64,000 nucleotides of DNA. It comes from Streptomyces clavuligerus. GTDB lineage: Bacteria > Actinomycetota > Actinomycetes > Streptomycetales > Streptomycetaceae. Shown piece after piece: positions 1 through 8,691 of the stretch. Below the pieces are notes generated by a model that was not told the DNA's origin, ran no database searches, and saw only the letters and a list, made by a program, of their open reading frames with translations. A program made the position numbers and the translations under genes. Where the stretch lies: contig NZ_CP027858.1 in the NCBI RefSeq assembly GCF_005519465.1, positions 3,596,001 to 3,660,000 on the forward strand. The letters are read 5' to 3'. Numbering within the stretch: the first letter of the stretch is position 1; each line of letters opens with the position of its first letter.

Positions 1-171
1 GGAGACCTCGACACGGGTGGGGTGATGGGCCTGTTCGACGTATCGGCGGATGGAAGGGAGCAGCTCGGGGTTCGGCTCGAAGGCGTAGAAGTCGTGATCG
101 GGAAGCTCGTGCATGAAGCGGTTCAGCACGACTCCGAGGTTGGTGCCGCAGTCGATGAAGATCTTGCGCAT
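1..171 (-). CDS. FkbM-type methyltransferase (N-terminal fragment)
   Basis: Only the first 57 residues are in the window; the gene runs off the left edge. The start is an ATG read from the reverse strand at 171, 26 nt after the stop of the membrane-protein gene. The protein opens with MRKIFIDCGTNLG, followed by a short helix and FYAFEPNPELLP. In FkbM-family SAM-dependent methyltransferases these two stretches form the glycine-rich SAM loop and the acidic ribose-binding strand. FkbM enzymes usually O-methylate sugars or polyketides, which fits the glycosyltransferase in the same operon. The substrate cannot be read from this fragment. Confidence 0.75.
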   Translation of the reverse strand, partial: MRKIFIDCGTNLGVVLNRFMHELPDHDFYAFEPNPELLPSIRRYVEQAHHPTRVEVS

Positions 172-197
172 GAGGTGCTCCCTCGGTCGGCTCCGGG

Positions 198-1715
198 TCA
201 GAGGAGGTCGATCTCGTGTACGACGTGGTCGGTGAGCCGGACGAGGTCGCCGGTCGACGGGCGGTAGCAGCGCTCCTCGTACCGGATGGTGATGCGACGC
301 ACGGGTTCGTCGCCGCGGTAGGGAGGGAGGTCGCCCCACTGGTAGAGCTGGCCGCCGGGTGCTTTGAGTCGGCGCAATGACCGGGGCACGGGGCCTTTCC
401 GGGCACCATGATTGAGGCGGTTGAACATGGTGGTCAGGAAGGCGATGTGCTCTTTCGCCTGCTGTTCGTCCTTCCGTACGCGGCCGTAGGTCTCTCTGAG
501 ACGGCGAAGCGTCTCCGGGTCCCCGTCCGCCTGGAGGATGAGGTCTCGGAGCTTCCGGTCCCAGACGATGCCGAGGTGGTCGTGAAGGACGGGTTCGCTG
601 GTCAGGAAGTAGCCCAGGATGCGGCCGAACTCCCGTTCGTACGGGCACATGAAGTCGTTGTAGAGGCCCATCCGTCTGCCGGACGCGGTTTCCACCTGCC
701 AGTGGATACGGGCGGTGAACGGGGAGTCCCACCACCCCAGGTGCCAGGGTTGCCACAGCAGATCTGAGGCGCTGAGTATGAGCATCACGAGTGCCAGCAG
801 CGCGGCCGGCCAGCCGAAGGCCGTGCCGTATGCAGCATCGGGCAGTAGTCCCATGGTGATCGCGAGGGCGACGTTGACGCTGATGTTCTCCCAGAAGAGG
901 ATGCCGGAGGCGAGGGCGACGGCAACATTGAAGAGGGCCGTTGCCACGAGGGCCGCGATCAGAAGACGGCGATCGAGGAACGCGACCAGCCCGACTGCCT
1001 CTGTCATCATCGTCAGGACGTTGACCGGGCGATCCAGGCCGCGTGCGTGGCGCAACACGCGGGACACGGTCTCGGGGCGCAGGAAACGTGCCCAGCCCCA
1101 GGCGTATGCCGAAGCCATGAGGTAGTGCGTGCGGTTGTGCCAGGCCCATGACCAGGGGCGCGGCCCGAGTCGGGCTTTGCTCCACGCCGGCTTCACGTAG
1201 TGGGAGAACGAGACGCAGCCGAGCACGAGAACCAGTGCGGCGGCGGAACTCGAAGCCTCAAGGAACGCCATCGCGAGGAACCAGGCGAGGTACGCCTTGA
1301 GCAGCCGCAACGGCATCATCGCGTGGTGCTTCCAGCCTCGGAGCCTTCCGCAGTACACCCCCATCCAGGCCAGGAGAGCCGGGGGCCAGAAACAAGCGGC
1401 GGCACCGAGGGCCAGAAGGAGCTGCTTGTCCAGGCGCTGCGGCCCCATGGGCTCCGTCACGTCGTAGTCGCTCGTCGTTCCCTGCCAGGTGAGCAGCGCG
1501 ATAACGAACATGACGAACCATCGGATAGGCCCTGGCTCGGGCGGCGGAAGGAAGGCGGGCAGTACTGCGGGAGGGACGCCCGCAACGAGGATCACTGCGG
1601 CAGACCGGCGTGCGATGCCCCGTACTGCGGGCGAGATCACGAATCGGTAGCAGACCGCTACAGCAGCGACGGTCATGGCAGTGTGCAGATAAACGGCGAG
1701 CGGTGGCGTCCCCAT
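198..1715 (-). CDS. polytopic membrane protein of unknown function
   Basis: A 505-residue protein with about eight to ten hydrophobic segments in the first 330 residues (for example 10-30, 38-57, 140-165, 245-320), then a charged soluble domain of about 175 residues. The soluble part begins near GWWDSPFTARIHW. I do not recognise the family; the layout loosely recalls HTTM or gamma-carboxylase-like membrane proteins, but I see no decisive motif. The ATG at 1715 lies 5 nt beyond the stop of the glycosyltransferase, so the two are translationally close. It probably acts on or transports the product made by its operon partners; that is inference from position only. Confidence 0.7.
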   Translation of the reverse strand: MGTPPLAVYLHTAMTVAAVAVCYRFVISPAVRGIARRSAAVILVAGVPPAVLPAFLPPPEPGPIRWFVMFVIALLTWQGTTSDYDVTEPMGPQRLDKQLLLALGAAACFWPPALLAWMGVYCGRLRGWKHHAMMPLRLLKAYLAWFLAMAFLEASSSAAALVLVLGCVSFSHYVKPAWSKARLGPRPWSWAWHNRTHYLMASAYAWGWARFLRPETVSRVLRHARGLDRPVNVLTMMTEAVGLVAFLDRRLLIAALVATALFNVAVALASGILFWENISVNVALAITMGLLPDAAYGTAFGWPAALLALVMLILSASDLLWQPWHLGWWDSPFTARIHWQVETASGRRMGLYNDFMCPYEREFGRILGYFLTSEPVLHDHLGIVWDRKLRDLILQADGDPETLRRLRETYGRVRKDEQQAKEHIAFLTTMFNRLNHGARKGPVPRSLRRLKAPGGQLYQWGDLPPYRGDEPVRRITIRYEERCYRPSTGDLVRLTDHVVHEIDLL

Positions 1716-1720
1716 GGCGC

Positions 1721-2869
1721 CTACCGCGTGGACGGCGCGAGGACCGGCGAACTGGCTGCGGGCAGACTCTCCAGGTAGGAGGCGATCCGCTCCCGCGGGT
1801 CGACCGCGAGATGCTCGCTTCGGTGGCGTACGACGTTCGAGCGGAGTTCACGGCTTCGGTTGAGGAAGTCGAGCACCGCGCCGCCGTCGACGCGGGGCGC
1901 TGATGTACCCAGTTCCGCCTCATGGACGACCTTGGCGCACCAGTGCTGATCGTATGTGGGCAGGGGGATCAGATGGACCGGCTTGCCGAGGACGAAAGCT
2001 TCGCTGATGAGGTTGAAACCGGCGTTGGAGAAGATGCCCTCGGACCGCGCCATGTCTCTGATGAACGCCTCGCGGTCGAAGAAGCGGATCTCGATCTTGC
2101 CATCTGCGTACCGGCGCAACTTTTCGGCCTCCGTCGGCTGTACGTAGATCCGCAGGGCACGGTCCGGAACGTACTGGCGGAAGACGGCGATCAGGTTTCG
2201 GACGGAGTCTTCCGGTCCGTGGTCGAAGTAGCGCGAGAAATAGGCCGTGGCGACGGGTTCGGTGGTGACCTGCGTGGAGCGCACTGAGTCGGGGATGACC
2301 GGGGCGATGAACTCCACCTTTCGGTCGTCCGCTTCCAGCGGGACGTACGAGCAGATGAAGGACCGGTCGACGCGGGGCGCGAAGTGGCGGAGCCGCTGCT
2401 CATCGGCGGTCCGGGCGTACGTACCGACACCTGGCAGGTCAAGGTGTCGGTACTTGCTCTGCTGGTCAACGGAGATCAGTGGCCTGTCGAAGTGGTAGGC
2501 CAGCCGTGGAGTGTTGGGCTCGTAATCGGTGATGAATACGTCGGGGATACCCGTCTCGCGGATGATCTGACGCAACCGCATGTGCTTGGCGAAGCCAACG
2601 GGGGCTCGCAAGAGGTTCGCACGGACCGCGTCACTCGCGTAGATACGGTCCGCGCGGGCGAGGAGCGTCGGCATCCATCCGTCCCACGCGGGGAAGCCGA
2701 GGTCGCGGAAGTACTCCACGCGGGCGGAACCGTTGGTGACGATGCGTACCGAGTGCCCGCGGTCGCGGAGATACTGAGCGATCACGCTCTGCCTGACGGA
2801 GTGCCCCATACCGATGCCGTTGACACCGATGATCACACTGAGCGGACGTATGTTTCCGGACAAGGTCAT
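1721..2869 (-). CDS. glycosyltransferase, MurG/GT1-like fold
   Basis: A 382-residue two-domain GT-B enzyme. The N-terminal domain begins with a hydrophobic strand followed by GIGMGHSVRQS (about residues 19-29), the GxGH acceptor/diphosphate loop of MurG-like and related transferases. The C-terminal domain has SNAGFNLISEAFVLGKP (about 281-297), the usual nucleotide-sugar-binding SxxG...E segment, followed by PTYDQHW. The start is the ATG overlapping the stop of the upstream formamidase-like gene as ATGA; a longer reading back to about 3343 is an artefact. It likely transfers a sugar within the pathway encoded by this operon; donor and acceptor are unknown. Confidence 0.85.
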   Translation of the reverse strand: MTLSGNIRPLSVIIGVNGIGMGHSVRQSVIAQYLRDRGHSVRIVTNGSARVEYFRDLGFPAWDGWMPTLLARADRIYASDAVRANLLRAPVGFAKHMRLRQIIRETGIPDVFITDYEPNTPRLAYHFDRPLISVDQQSKYRHLDLPGVGTYARTADEQRLRHFAPRVDRSFICSYVPLEADDRKVEFIAPVIPDSVRSTQVTTEPVATAYFSRYFDHGPEDSVRNLIAVFRQYVPDRALRIYVQPTEAEKLRRYADGKIEIRFFDREAFIRDMARSEGIFSNAGFNLISEAFVLGKPVHLIPLPTYDQHWCAKVVHEAELGTSAPRVDGGAVLDFLNRSRELRSNVVRHRSEHLAVDPRERIASYLESLPAASSPVLAPSTR

Positions 2870-4194
2870 CCTTTCGGTCGGGAGAGACGGGTGAGGACGT
2901 TGCGGGTGATGGCCGCGACCTGCGAATCGGTGGTCAGCAGACGGGCCCAGTCGGTCGTGGCAGCGGTGAAGACGGTGCCGTTCGCCGTATAGAGGCCGAG
3001 CGTCGCGGCCCGGGGGCTGTCCACCACCTCCCGAGCAGCGAAGTTCCAGTCGGAAGGCAGCGAGGCGATGCCGAGGATCTCGAAGTCCTTCGGTGTCCCG
3101 TCCTGGCCTGTCGGACGAGGCCGTCCGGATGCGGCGAGCTCGTACGCCGCCCCGTCGGATTCGTAGCCGACCAGCGCGCCTTCGCGGCCGATGATGTCGC
3201 CCGTCCGCAGGCCCGTGCCGGAGAAGAGCCAGTGGTCCGCGTCCGTGACGGTGAAGCCGAGTTGAGTACGCGATCCGTCCCAGTGGCCGCCGCCGTTGCG
3301 GTAGCTCACGCCGAGGAGGGAGTTCTCGGGCTCCGACTCCCACCAGTGATCCGGGCAGCCGTGCGAGCTGTCAGGATCCGTTCCGGCGGGGGCTCCGGGC
3401 GGGAACTTGTCGCAGTGCAGACCGGACCCGTCAGGGGCCACGCGCACTCGCCACCAGCAGCTATTGGCACCGAAGTTGGCGATGTTGCCCCCGCCGTCCC
3501 GAAACGCGGTGACGTTTCGGCGTATCTCGGTGCTCCAGTACTCGTCGTGACCGGCGGCGACCAGGAGGCGGTATCCGTCATGAAGGTGTCGGCCTTCGTG
3601 AAGGTCCAGATCGGTGCAGTAGTCGCTCTCGATCCGGTTCTCCTCCATCCATCTGATGAAGGGGGCGTCCCAGTGGGCGAACGTCTGCCGCGGGGAGGTG
3701 GCGTCGTACGGGTCGGGCAGGCCCTTGACGGGGCCGCCGACACCGCCTCCGGGCCGGAGCATGCTGACGCCGGCGGCGCTGTAGAGACTGCCTCCCCCCG
3801 CTGTGTTGTAGGCGTGGTACGTGAAGGTCGGAATCTTGAAGAGGACCCTGCGGCCGGTCGGAGCCGACGGTGTGACGACGAAGAGGATCCGAGCCCCACG
3901 GGAGTCCAGTGGCGGTATGCCCGACAGCGGCTCCGTGCTCAGCGTCGCGATGTAGACCCCGGACCTCCACTCGGGGGGTACGAGGAACTCATAGGCGGGC
4001 CACCGCCAGTCCGCGTCGAACGTGTCCGGCTCCGCGACGCGGCCGGGCCACTCGACGTGCCCCGCGTGGTGAGGCACCGCGCCCCAGCGGTAGAAATCCA
4101 CGCGGCAACGCGGGGCCGATGTGGCGATATGCAGCCGGAGCACTTCGCCGGCGCGGACGCTCGACCGGGCCGGGTACCCGTTGATGTCCGTCAT
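2866..4194 (-). CDS. N,N-dimethylformamidase beta-subunit-like protein
   Basis: A 442-residue soluble protein. An N-terminal beta-sandwich-like region (about 1-110, opening GYPARSSVRAGEVLRLH) precedes a larger domain with TYHAYN (about 125-130) and AGHDEYWS (about 214-221), then GGGNIANFGANSCWW. This arrangement is typical of the C-terminal domain of the N,N-dimethylformamidase large subunit, an iron-dependent amidohydrolase. Most homologues in actinomycetes are uncharacterised, so activity on formamides should not be assumed. The start is the ATG overlapping the methyltransferase stop (ATGA); an in-frame ATG at 4263 lies inside the upstream gene and is less likely. The overlaps on both sides show it is part of one operon. 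Confidence 0.75.
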   Translation of the reverse strand: MTDINGYPARSSVRAGEVLRLHIATSAPRCRVDFYRWGAVPHHAGHVEWPGRVAEPDTFDADWRWPAYEFLVPPEWRSGVYIATLSTEPLSGIPPLDSRGARILFVVTPSAPTGRRVLFKIPTFTYHAYNTAGGGSLYSAAGVSMLRPGGGVGGPVKGLPDPYDATSPRQTFAHWDAPFIRWMEENRIESDYCTDLDLHEGRHLHDGYRLLVAAGHDEYWSTEIRRNVTAFRDGGGNIANFGANSCWWRVRVAPDGSGLHCDKFPPGAPAGTDPDSSHGCPDHWWESEPENSLLGVSYRNGGGHWDGSRTQLGFTVTDADHWLFSGTGLRTGDIIGREGALVGYESDGAAYELAASGRPRPTGQDGTPKDFEILGIASLPSDWNFAAREVVDSPRAATLGLYTANGTVFTAATTDWARLLTTDSQVAAITRNVLTRLSRPKG

Positions 4195-4868
4195 TCGCTG
4201 GGCCAGGGGCGGGCGACACCAGCGATGTGGAAGCGGTCGACCGGCTCGATCCGGGCTTCCCATTCCAGGTCACGCAGCTCCGACGTGAGGTCGGCGGAGT
4301 CCCGCAGCACCTTCACCGCCAGGTGGTGGGACCCGTCGGCGAGCTTGCGGCGCACCGTGGGCACCTGAGCCTCGCCGACGACCTCCTCGATCTCCGCCTT
4401 TGCGGGTGCGTCGTCGAGGAACACCACGCGGCCGCCCGGTGCCAGCGTCCACCTCAGCAGGTCCCAGAATGCCTCCATCTCCACCGGCGGCACATGGCTC
4501 AGCCAGAAGGCGAAGAAGACGGTGTCGTACCGGCGATCCGGCTCCCAGCCGAATACGTCCGCCTCAAGGAAGCGGGTCGGTGTCCCGTGCAACCGCTCAC
4601 GTGCCACGGACAGCATCTCCGGCGCGGCGTCCAGCGCGGTCAGGCTACGAGCACGGTCGGAGATCAGCCGGGTCCACTGGCCCGTACCGCACGCCAGTTC
4701 CAGCACATCACCGTGGATCGGCAGCCCGTCCAGGGCGTTCGCGAGGCGGGGCATGTGCATGCGCTCGCTGTAAGCGATGTCGTATTCGGCGGCTCGCGCT
4801 CGGTAGTACGCGATCTGGTGCTCAGACCACTTACCTCTGTCGCCATGCCGCTCTGTCGTCCCGGTCAC
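4191..4868 (-). CDS. class I SAM-dependent methyltransferase
   Basis: A 225-residue Rossmann methyltransferase. Motif I is VLELACGTGQW at about 55-65, followed by an acidic strand end (LDAAPE, about 79-84) and FLEADVF, which would contact adenine; a post-motif TLAPGGRVVFLDD follows. It is the first gene of the leftward operon. The start is GTG at 4868, with a purine-rich GAAGGGTGG about 9 nt upstream. It overlaps the next gene by 4 nt. It could modify the small molecule or glycan made by the downstream genes; its substrate is unknown. Confidence 0.85.
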   Translation of the reverse strand: MTGTTERHGDRGKWSEHQIAYYRARAAEYDIAYSERMHMPRLANALDGLPIHGDVLELACGTGQWTRLISDRARSLTALDAAPEMLSVARERLHGTPTRFLEADVFGWEPDRRYDTVFFAFWLSHVPPVEMEAFWDLLRWTLAPGGRVVFLDDAPAKAEIEEVVGEAQVPTVRRKLADGSHHLAVKVLRDSADLTSELRDLEWEARIEPVDRFHIAGVARPWPSE

Positions 4869-5138
4869 TCAATGACCACCCTTCCGTAACCATCCGGAGC
4901 GGTCGTGCTCCGTGGTGAGGAGACTGCCGTGGCATGCCGGACAGCGGGCTGCCGTTGTGTCGCACTCGCGTGGCAGCGCCATCGCGCACATGAGTGGTCG
5001 CCCATCCCTGGGCTCGGGCTCGCCGAGGCACCCCAGGTGCTGAACCCGTGCTGAACTCCTGTCGCAGTGAAGGCCCTACGCCGCTGGTCAGACCGCCCTA
5101 CGCTGTTACCGTCGTTGGTGTCGGTCGAAGGAGCCTCG
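4869..5138. promoter_or_regulatory. divergent promoter region with 9-bp direct repeat
   Basis: 270 bp between the leftward operon and the STAND gene. GTGCTGAAC occurs twice in succession (from 5038 and 5049), giving an 11-bp period on one face of the helix. Direct repeats with this period are the binding pattern of several actinomycete activators such as SARPs, so this is a candidate regulator site for the rightward gene. I see no convincing -35/-10 pair by eye. Confidence 0.4.
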
Positions 5139-8100
5139 GTGGCCACAGTGCAGCGCTGGACCGGAAGGGAGGCGCGTGCTCTGCGACTCGCGACGCGTCG
5201 GAGTGTGCGTCGCTTCGCCGCCTACCTCGGCGTCAGCGACCGGACGGTGTCCAACTGGGAGGCTCGGGGCGAGAAAATCGTTCTCGTTCCGGATTCCCAG
5301 GCGTTATTGGATACAGCGCTGGAGCGAAGCGACACGGAGGTACAGCGGCGCTTCTGGGATTCTGTCGGTGCTCCCACTCCTTCCGACGGGCCCACACCGG
5401 ATCACTACTTCCCCATTCCCGTCCCGGAGCCCGGCTTGGTGCACAGGTCAGATGATTTTGAGAGGCTCGTCTCCGTCCTGCGGGAGGCGTCTGCGGAGGC
5501 CAGTACCGCCGCAGTCGCCCTGTGCGGTCCCGGCGGGTTCGGGAAGACGACGCTGGCGACGCAGACATGCGACGACCCTCGTATACGAAATTCCTTCTCG
5601 GAGATCCTCTGGGTGGAGACGGGCGAGGGGTGTACAGCGGCGCGGGTCGTCGAACTGATCTCTGATCTGTGCGTTCATCTGGCCGGCAACCGGCCGTCCT
5701 TCACGGATCCGGAGCAGGCCGGCTTTCACCTGGCCCGTCTGCTCCAGGGCCGACGTGCTCTTCTTGTCGTCGACAATGTTTGGTCCGCGGCCGACCTCAG
5801 CCCCTTCCTCCTGGGCGGGGAGAACTGTGTGCGGCTCGTCACCACGCGGAACGTGCGTGTATGCCCCAGTGCCGCCCGGGTGGTGCAGCTGGGACCCATG
5901 GCACCGGGCGAGGTCAGAGAGCTGCTCATCCGCACCGTCGGCACCTTGGATGAGACCGAATCTGCGCGGCTTGCCGACGTGTGCGGTGGATGGCCCCTGC
6001 TGGCGTCGATCGTCGGAGCGAATGTCTCACAGGAAGTCGTCTCCGGCGTCCCGGCCGGCCGTGTGGTCGCGGAGACAAGCGCGACGATCCGCGCGTACGG
6101 CCCCCAGGCATTCGATGTCTGGGATTCGGACCAGCGGAAGAACGCCATGGGGCAGGCACTCTCGTCCAGCCTCCGCAGCCTTGAGGAGAGCGTCTCGATC
6201 GCCGGGCACTCGGACCTCCGGGATCGGTACCTTTCGCTCGCGGTCTTTCCCCCGTCGGTGCCGATCCCCATGTCGGTGCTCACCCACTGGTGGCAGACCG
6301 CGCACGGATGGGCGCCTCACGTCGTGCGGCAATTCTGCCGACTGCTGTCCGACCGCTCCCTGATCAGCGCGTATCTCGCCGACCGGAACGCCATTGTCCT
6401 GCACGATGTGTTCCGGTCATATCTGCGGCATCTGATCGGCGACCGCTGGGCGGCTCTTCATCAGTCCCTGACCGAGGCGTACCGCCGGAGTACCGAGGGC
6501 GCGTGGACGACGCTGGACGGAACCGAGGGCTACCTGTGGCGGCACCTTCCGTACCACCTGCGGGAAGCCGGCCTGGACGCCGAAGTCGTCAGTCTGCTGG
6601 CCTCTCCTCCGTACATCATCCGCAAGGTCGGTCTTGTCGGACATCAGTCTCTGACCAGGGACGCGGCTGTGCTGGATGCTCTGTCCGGCCAGCCCGACTC
6701 GGGCCACCCTCAACATAGGGAGTGGCTGATTGCCCGCGCCCTGACCGGCGCTGGATACCTGCTGAACGGAGTGGAAAGCCCGGCGGACATTGCCTCGACA
6801 CTCTCCATCGTGCTGCGACGCGCCCCTCTGACCGAAGCCACGCGAACCGTCGACCGTGGCATCGACGCGGAGGCCGTGTTCACCCCGAAGTGGCTGCTGC
6901 CGCCCGAGAACGCCACCACGGAAGCGGCGGTACCCGGCCATATCGGCGCGGTCGTCAGCGTCTCGGCCGTCCGTGACCTGGTGGTTTCGGGTGGTGAGGA
7001 CGGGGTGGTCAGGTTGTGGAACAGCAGCACCGGCCGATTGCTCCGAGCCCACCACGCCCACACCGGGTGGGTGTTCGCCACCGTGCTCTCGGCAGATGGC
7101 CTGGTCCTCGCGTCGGCGGGAGACGACGGGGCGATCCGGTTGTGGCGTACGGACACCGGGGACCCCATCGGGGTGCTGCCCGGGCACAATCGCCGCGTGC
7201 GGAGCCTCGCCTTCTCCCCCTCCGGCCCCATCTTGATCTCCGGGGCCGAGGACGGGGCTGTGCACGTGTGGGACACAGACAGACTGGTGCTCGTGCGTTC
7301 GATGCGTACGGTCGGCACTCCCGTCTGGTCCGTGGCGGTCGGAGGGGACTCCCACTCGTTTGTGGCCGTGGCCGGCGAGGACGAGTTCGTCCGCCTCTTC
7401 GATCTTCGTACAGGCCGCCTCCTGGACGAACACGCGGCTCACCGGGGCTGGGTACGCTCTGTGGCCTTCGCGCCCGAATCATCTGTCCTGGTCTCCGGAT
7501 CAGGAGACCGCTCCGTCATCGTGTGGGACACGGCGGAAGGACGACTCACGCTCGTTCGCCAGATCGCCGGTCTCAAGGCACGCGTGCGCGCCGTCGCTCT
7601 GACTCCGCACGCCGACATCATCGTCGCCGCCACCGAAGAGCCGAGAATCCAGGCGTTCGCGGCGGAAGGCCCAGCGCGCGAGACCCAGCCGCCGCCAGGT
7701 GTCGACTGGGTGCGCTCACTCGCCAGAACCGGCGACCGCACCGTGATCGCGGGATGCGAGGACGGCGCTGTTCGTGTCTGGACCGTGGGAAAAAGCAGGC
7801 TCAGGACGCTGGCCAGCGGCTCGAACACCGTGTGGTCCACACAGTTCGCCGCCGACGGCCGTACTGCTGCGGTCGGCGATGGAGCCGGTGGCGTCGGCAT
7901 CATCGATACCTCGACCGGGACGGTCAGCCGGAGACTCGCGGCGGCCCATGGGCGCGTCTGGTCCCTGGCCGGTGGCATGGAGCACATCGCGGCCGCGTGT
8001 GGCGACGGGGCAGTCAGAGTGTGGTCGCTGCTCGACGTGACATGGTCACTCACGCTGAACCAGGACACCCCGCGTACGTGGGCCGTGGCAATGGCCCGTT

Positions 8101-8666
8101 CGGCACCGCGCCTTGCCGCGAGTACAGGCGACGGACACATCCGGTGTTGGGACTTCTCCACAGGGGCACTGCTGTGGAGCCAGGATGTCCATGCCGGTCG
8201 ACTGCGCTCGCTGGCCTTCGACAACAGCGGAGACCTCCTCGCCGCATGTGGCGGTGACGGTTCTGTACGTGTGTGGCACGCCCCCACCGGCGAGTTCAGA
8301 GGCCGCTTCTCCAGCCCCAACGGGTGGGCCCGTGCCGTCACCGTGGACAGACCGGGGCATCGCGTGGCGGTCGGGGCGGGAACCGGTGACATCGCGGTGC
8401 GACACCTGGGTACGGACAGGTTCACCTCTCACCTCTCCGGGCACACCGGACGCATCCTCATGCTCGGCTTCGTCGGCGACGAGGACCGCTTGGTGTCGGC
8501 TGCGGCGGACGGGACCGTGCGCCTGTGGTCGCTCAGCGAGCAGCGCCAGATCGCCAAGGTCAGAGTGGATGCCTCCTTGCACTGTGCGGCCTTCGAAGCC
8601 GGTACGGGCGAGGTGCTGGTCGGCAGCGCGGCGGGGGTCGTAGCACTGGAGATCAAGGATTCATGA
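5139..8666 (+). CDS. HTH / NB-ARC / WD40 STAND-type regulator or conflict protein
   Basis: A 1175-residue multidomain protein. A Cro-like helix-turn-helix lies at about 17-44 (VSDRTVSNWEARG), the NB-ARC P-loop CGPGGFGKTT at 129-138, and Walker B RALLVVDNVW at 206-215. A helical linker follows, and from about residue 597 there are roughly 14 WD40 repeats (VRLWNSSTG, IRLWRTDTG, VHVWDTD), enough for two propellers. I chose GTG 5139 because GAAGGAG sits 6 nt upstream; an in-frame GTG at 5067 has no such site. Codon 56 (5304-5306) is TTA, so translation should depend on the bldA tRNA. STAND proteins oligomerise on sensing a ligand; here the output may be DNA binding. It may instead belong to the prokaryotic NLR-like defence proteins. 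Confidence 0.85.
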   Translation: MATVQRWTGREARALRLATRRSVRRFAAYLGVSDRTVSNWEARGEKIVLVPDSQALLDTALERSDTEVQRRFWDSVGAPTPSDGPTPDHYFPIPVPEPGLVHRSDDFERLVSVLREASAEASTAAVALCGPGGFGKTTLATQTCDDPRIRNSFSEILWVETGEGCTAARVVELISDLCVHLAGNRPSFTDPEQAGFHLARLLQGRRALLVVDNVWSAADLSPFLLGGENCVRLVTTRNVRVCPSAARVVQLGPMAPGEVRELLIRTVGTLDETESARLADVCGGWPLLASIVGANVSQEVVSGVPAGRVVAETSATIRAYGPQAFDVWDSDQRKNAMGQALSSSLRSLEESVSIAGHSDLRDRYLSLAVFPPSVPIPMSVLTHWWQTAHGWAPHVVRQFCRLLSDRSLISAYLADRNAIVLHDVFRSYLRHLIGDRWAALHQSLTEAYRRSTEGAWTTLDGTEGYLWRHLPYHLREAGLDAEVVSLLASPPYIIRKVGLVGHQSLTRDAAVLDALSGQPDSGHPQHREWLIARALTGAGYLLNGVESPADIASTLSIVLRRAPLTEATRTVDRGIDAEAVFTPKWLLPPENATTEAAVPGHIGAVVSVSAVRDLVVSGGEDGVVRLWNSSTGRLLRAHHAHTGWVFATVLSADGLVLASAGDDGAIRLWRTDTGDPIGVLPGHNRRVRSLAFSPSGPILISGAEDGAVHVWDTDRLVLVRSMRTVGTPVWSVAVGGDSHSFVAVAGEDEFVRLFDLRTGRLLDEHAAHRGWVRSVAFAPESSVLVSGSGDRSVIVWDTAEGRLTLVRQIAGLKARVRAVALTPHADIIVAATEEPRIQAFAAEGPARETQPPPGVDWVRSLARTGDRTVIAGCEDGAVRVWTVGKSRLRTLASGSNTVWSTQFAADGRTAAVGDGAGGVGIIDTSTGTVSRRLAAAHGRVWSLAGGMEHIAAACGDGAVRVWSLLDVTWSLTLNQDTPRTWAVAMARSAPRLAASTGDGHIRCWDFSTGALLWSQDVHAGRLRSLAFDNSGDLLAACGGDGSVRVWHAPTGEFRGRFSSPNGWARAVTVDRPGHRVAVGAGTGDIAVRHLGTDRFTSHLSGHTGRILMLGFVGDEDRLVSAAADGTVRLWSLSEQRQIAKVRVDASLHCAAFEAGTGEVLVGSAAGVVALEIKDS

Positions 8667-8691
8667 GCGATAAGCGAAGGGCTTGGACACT

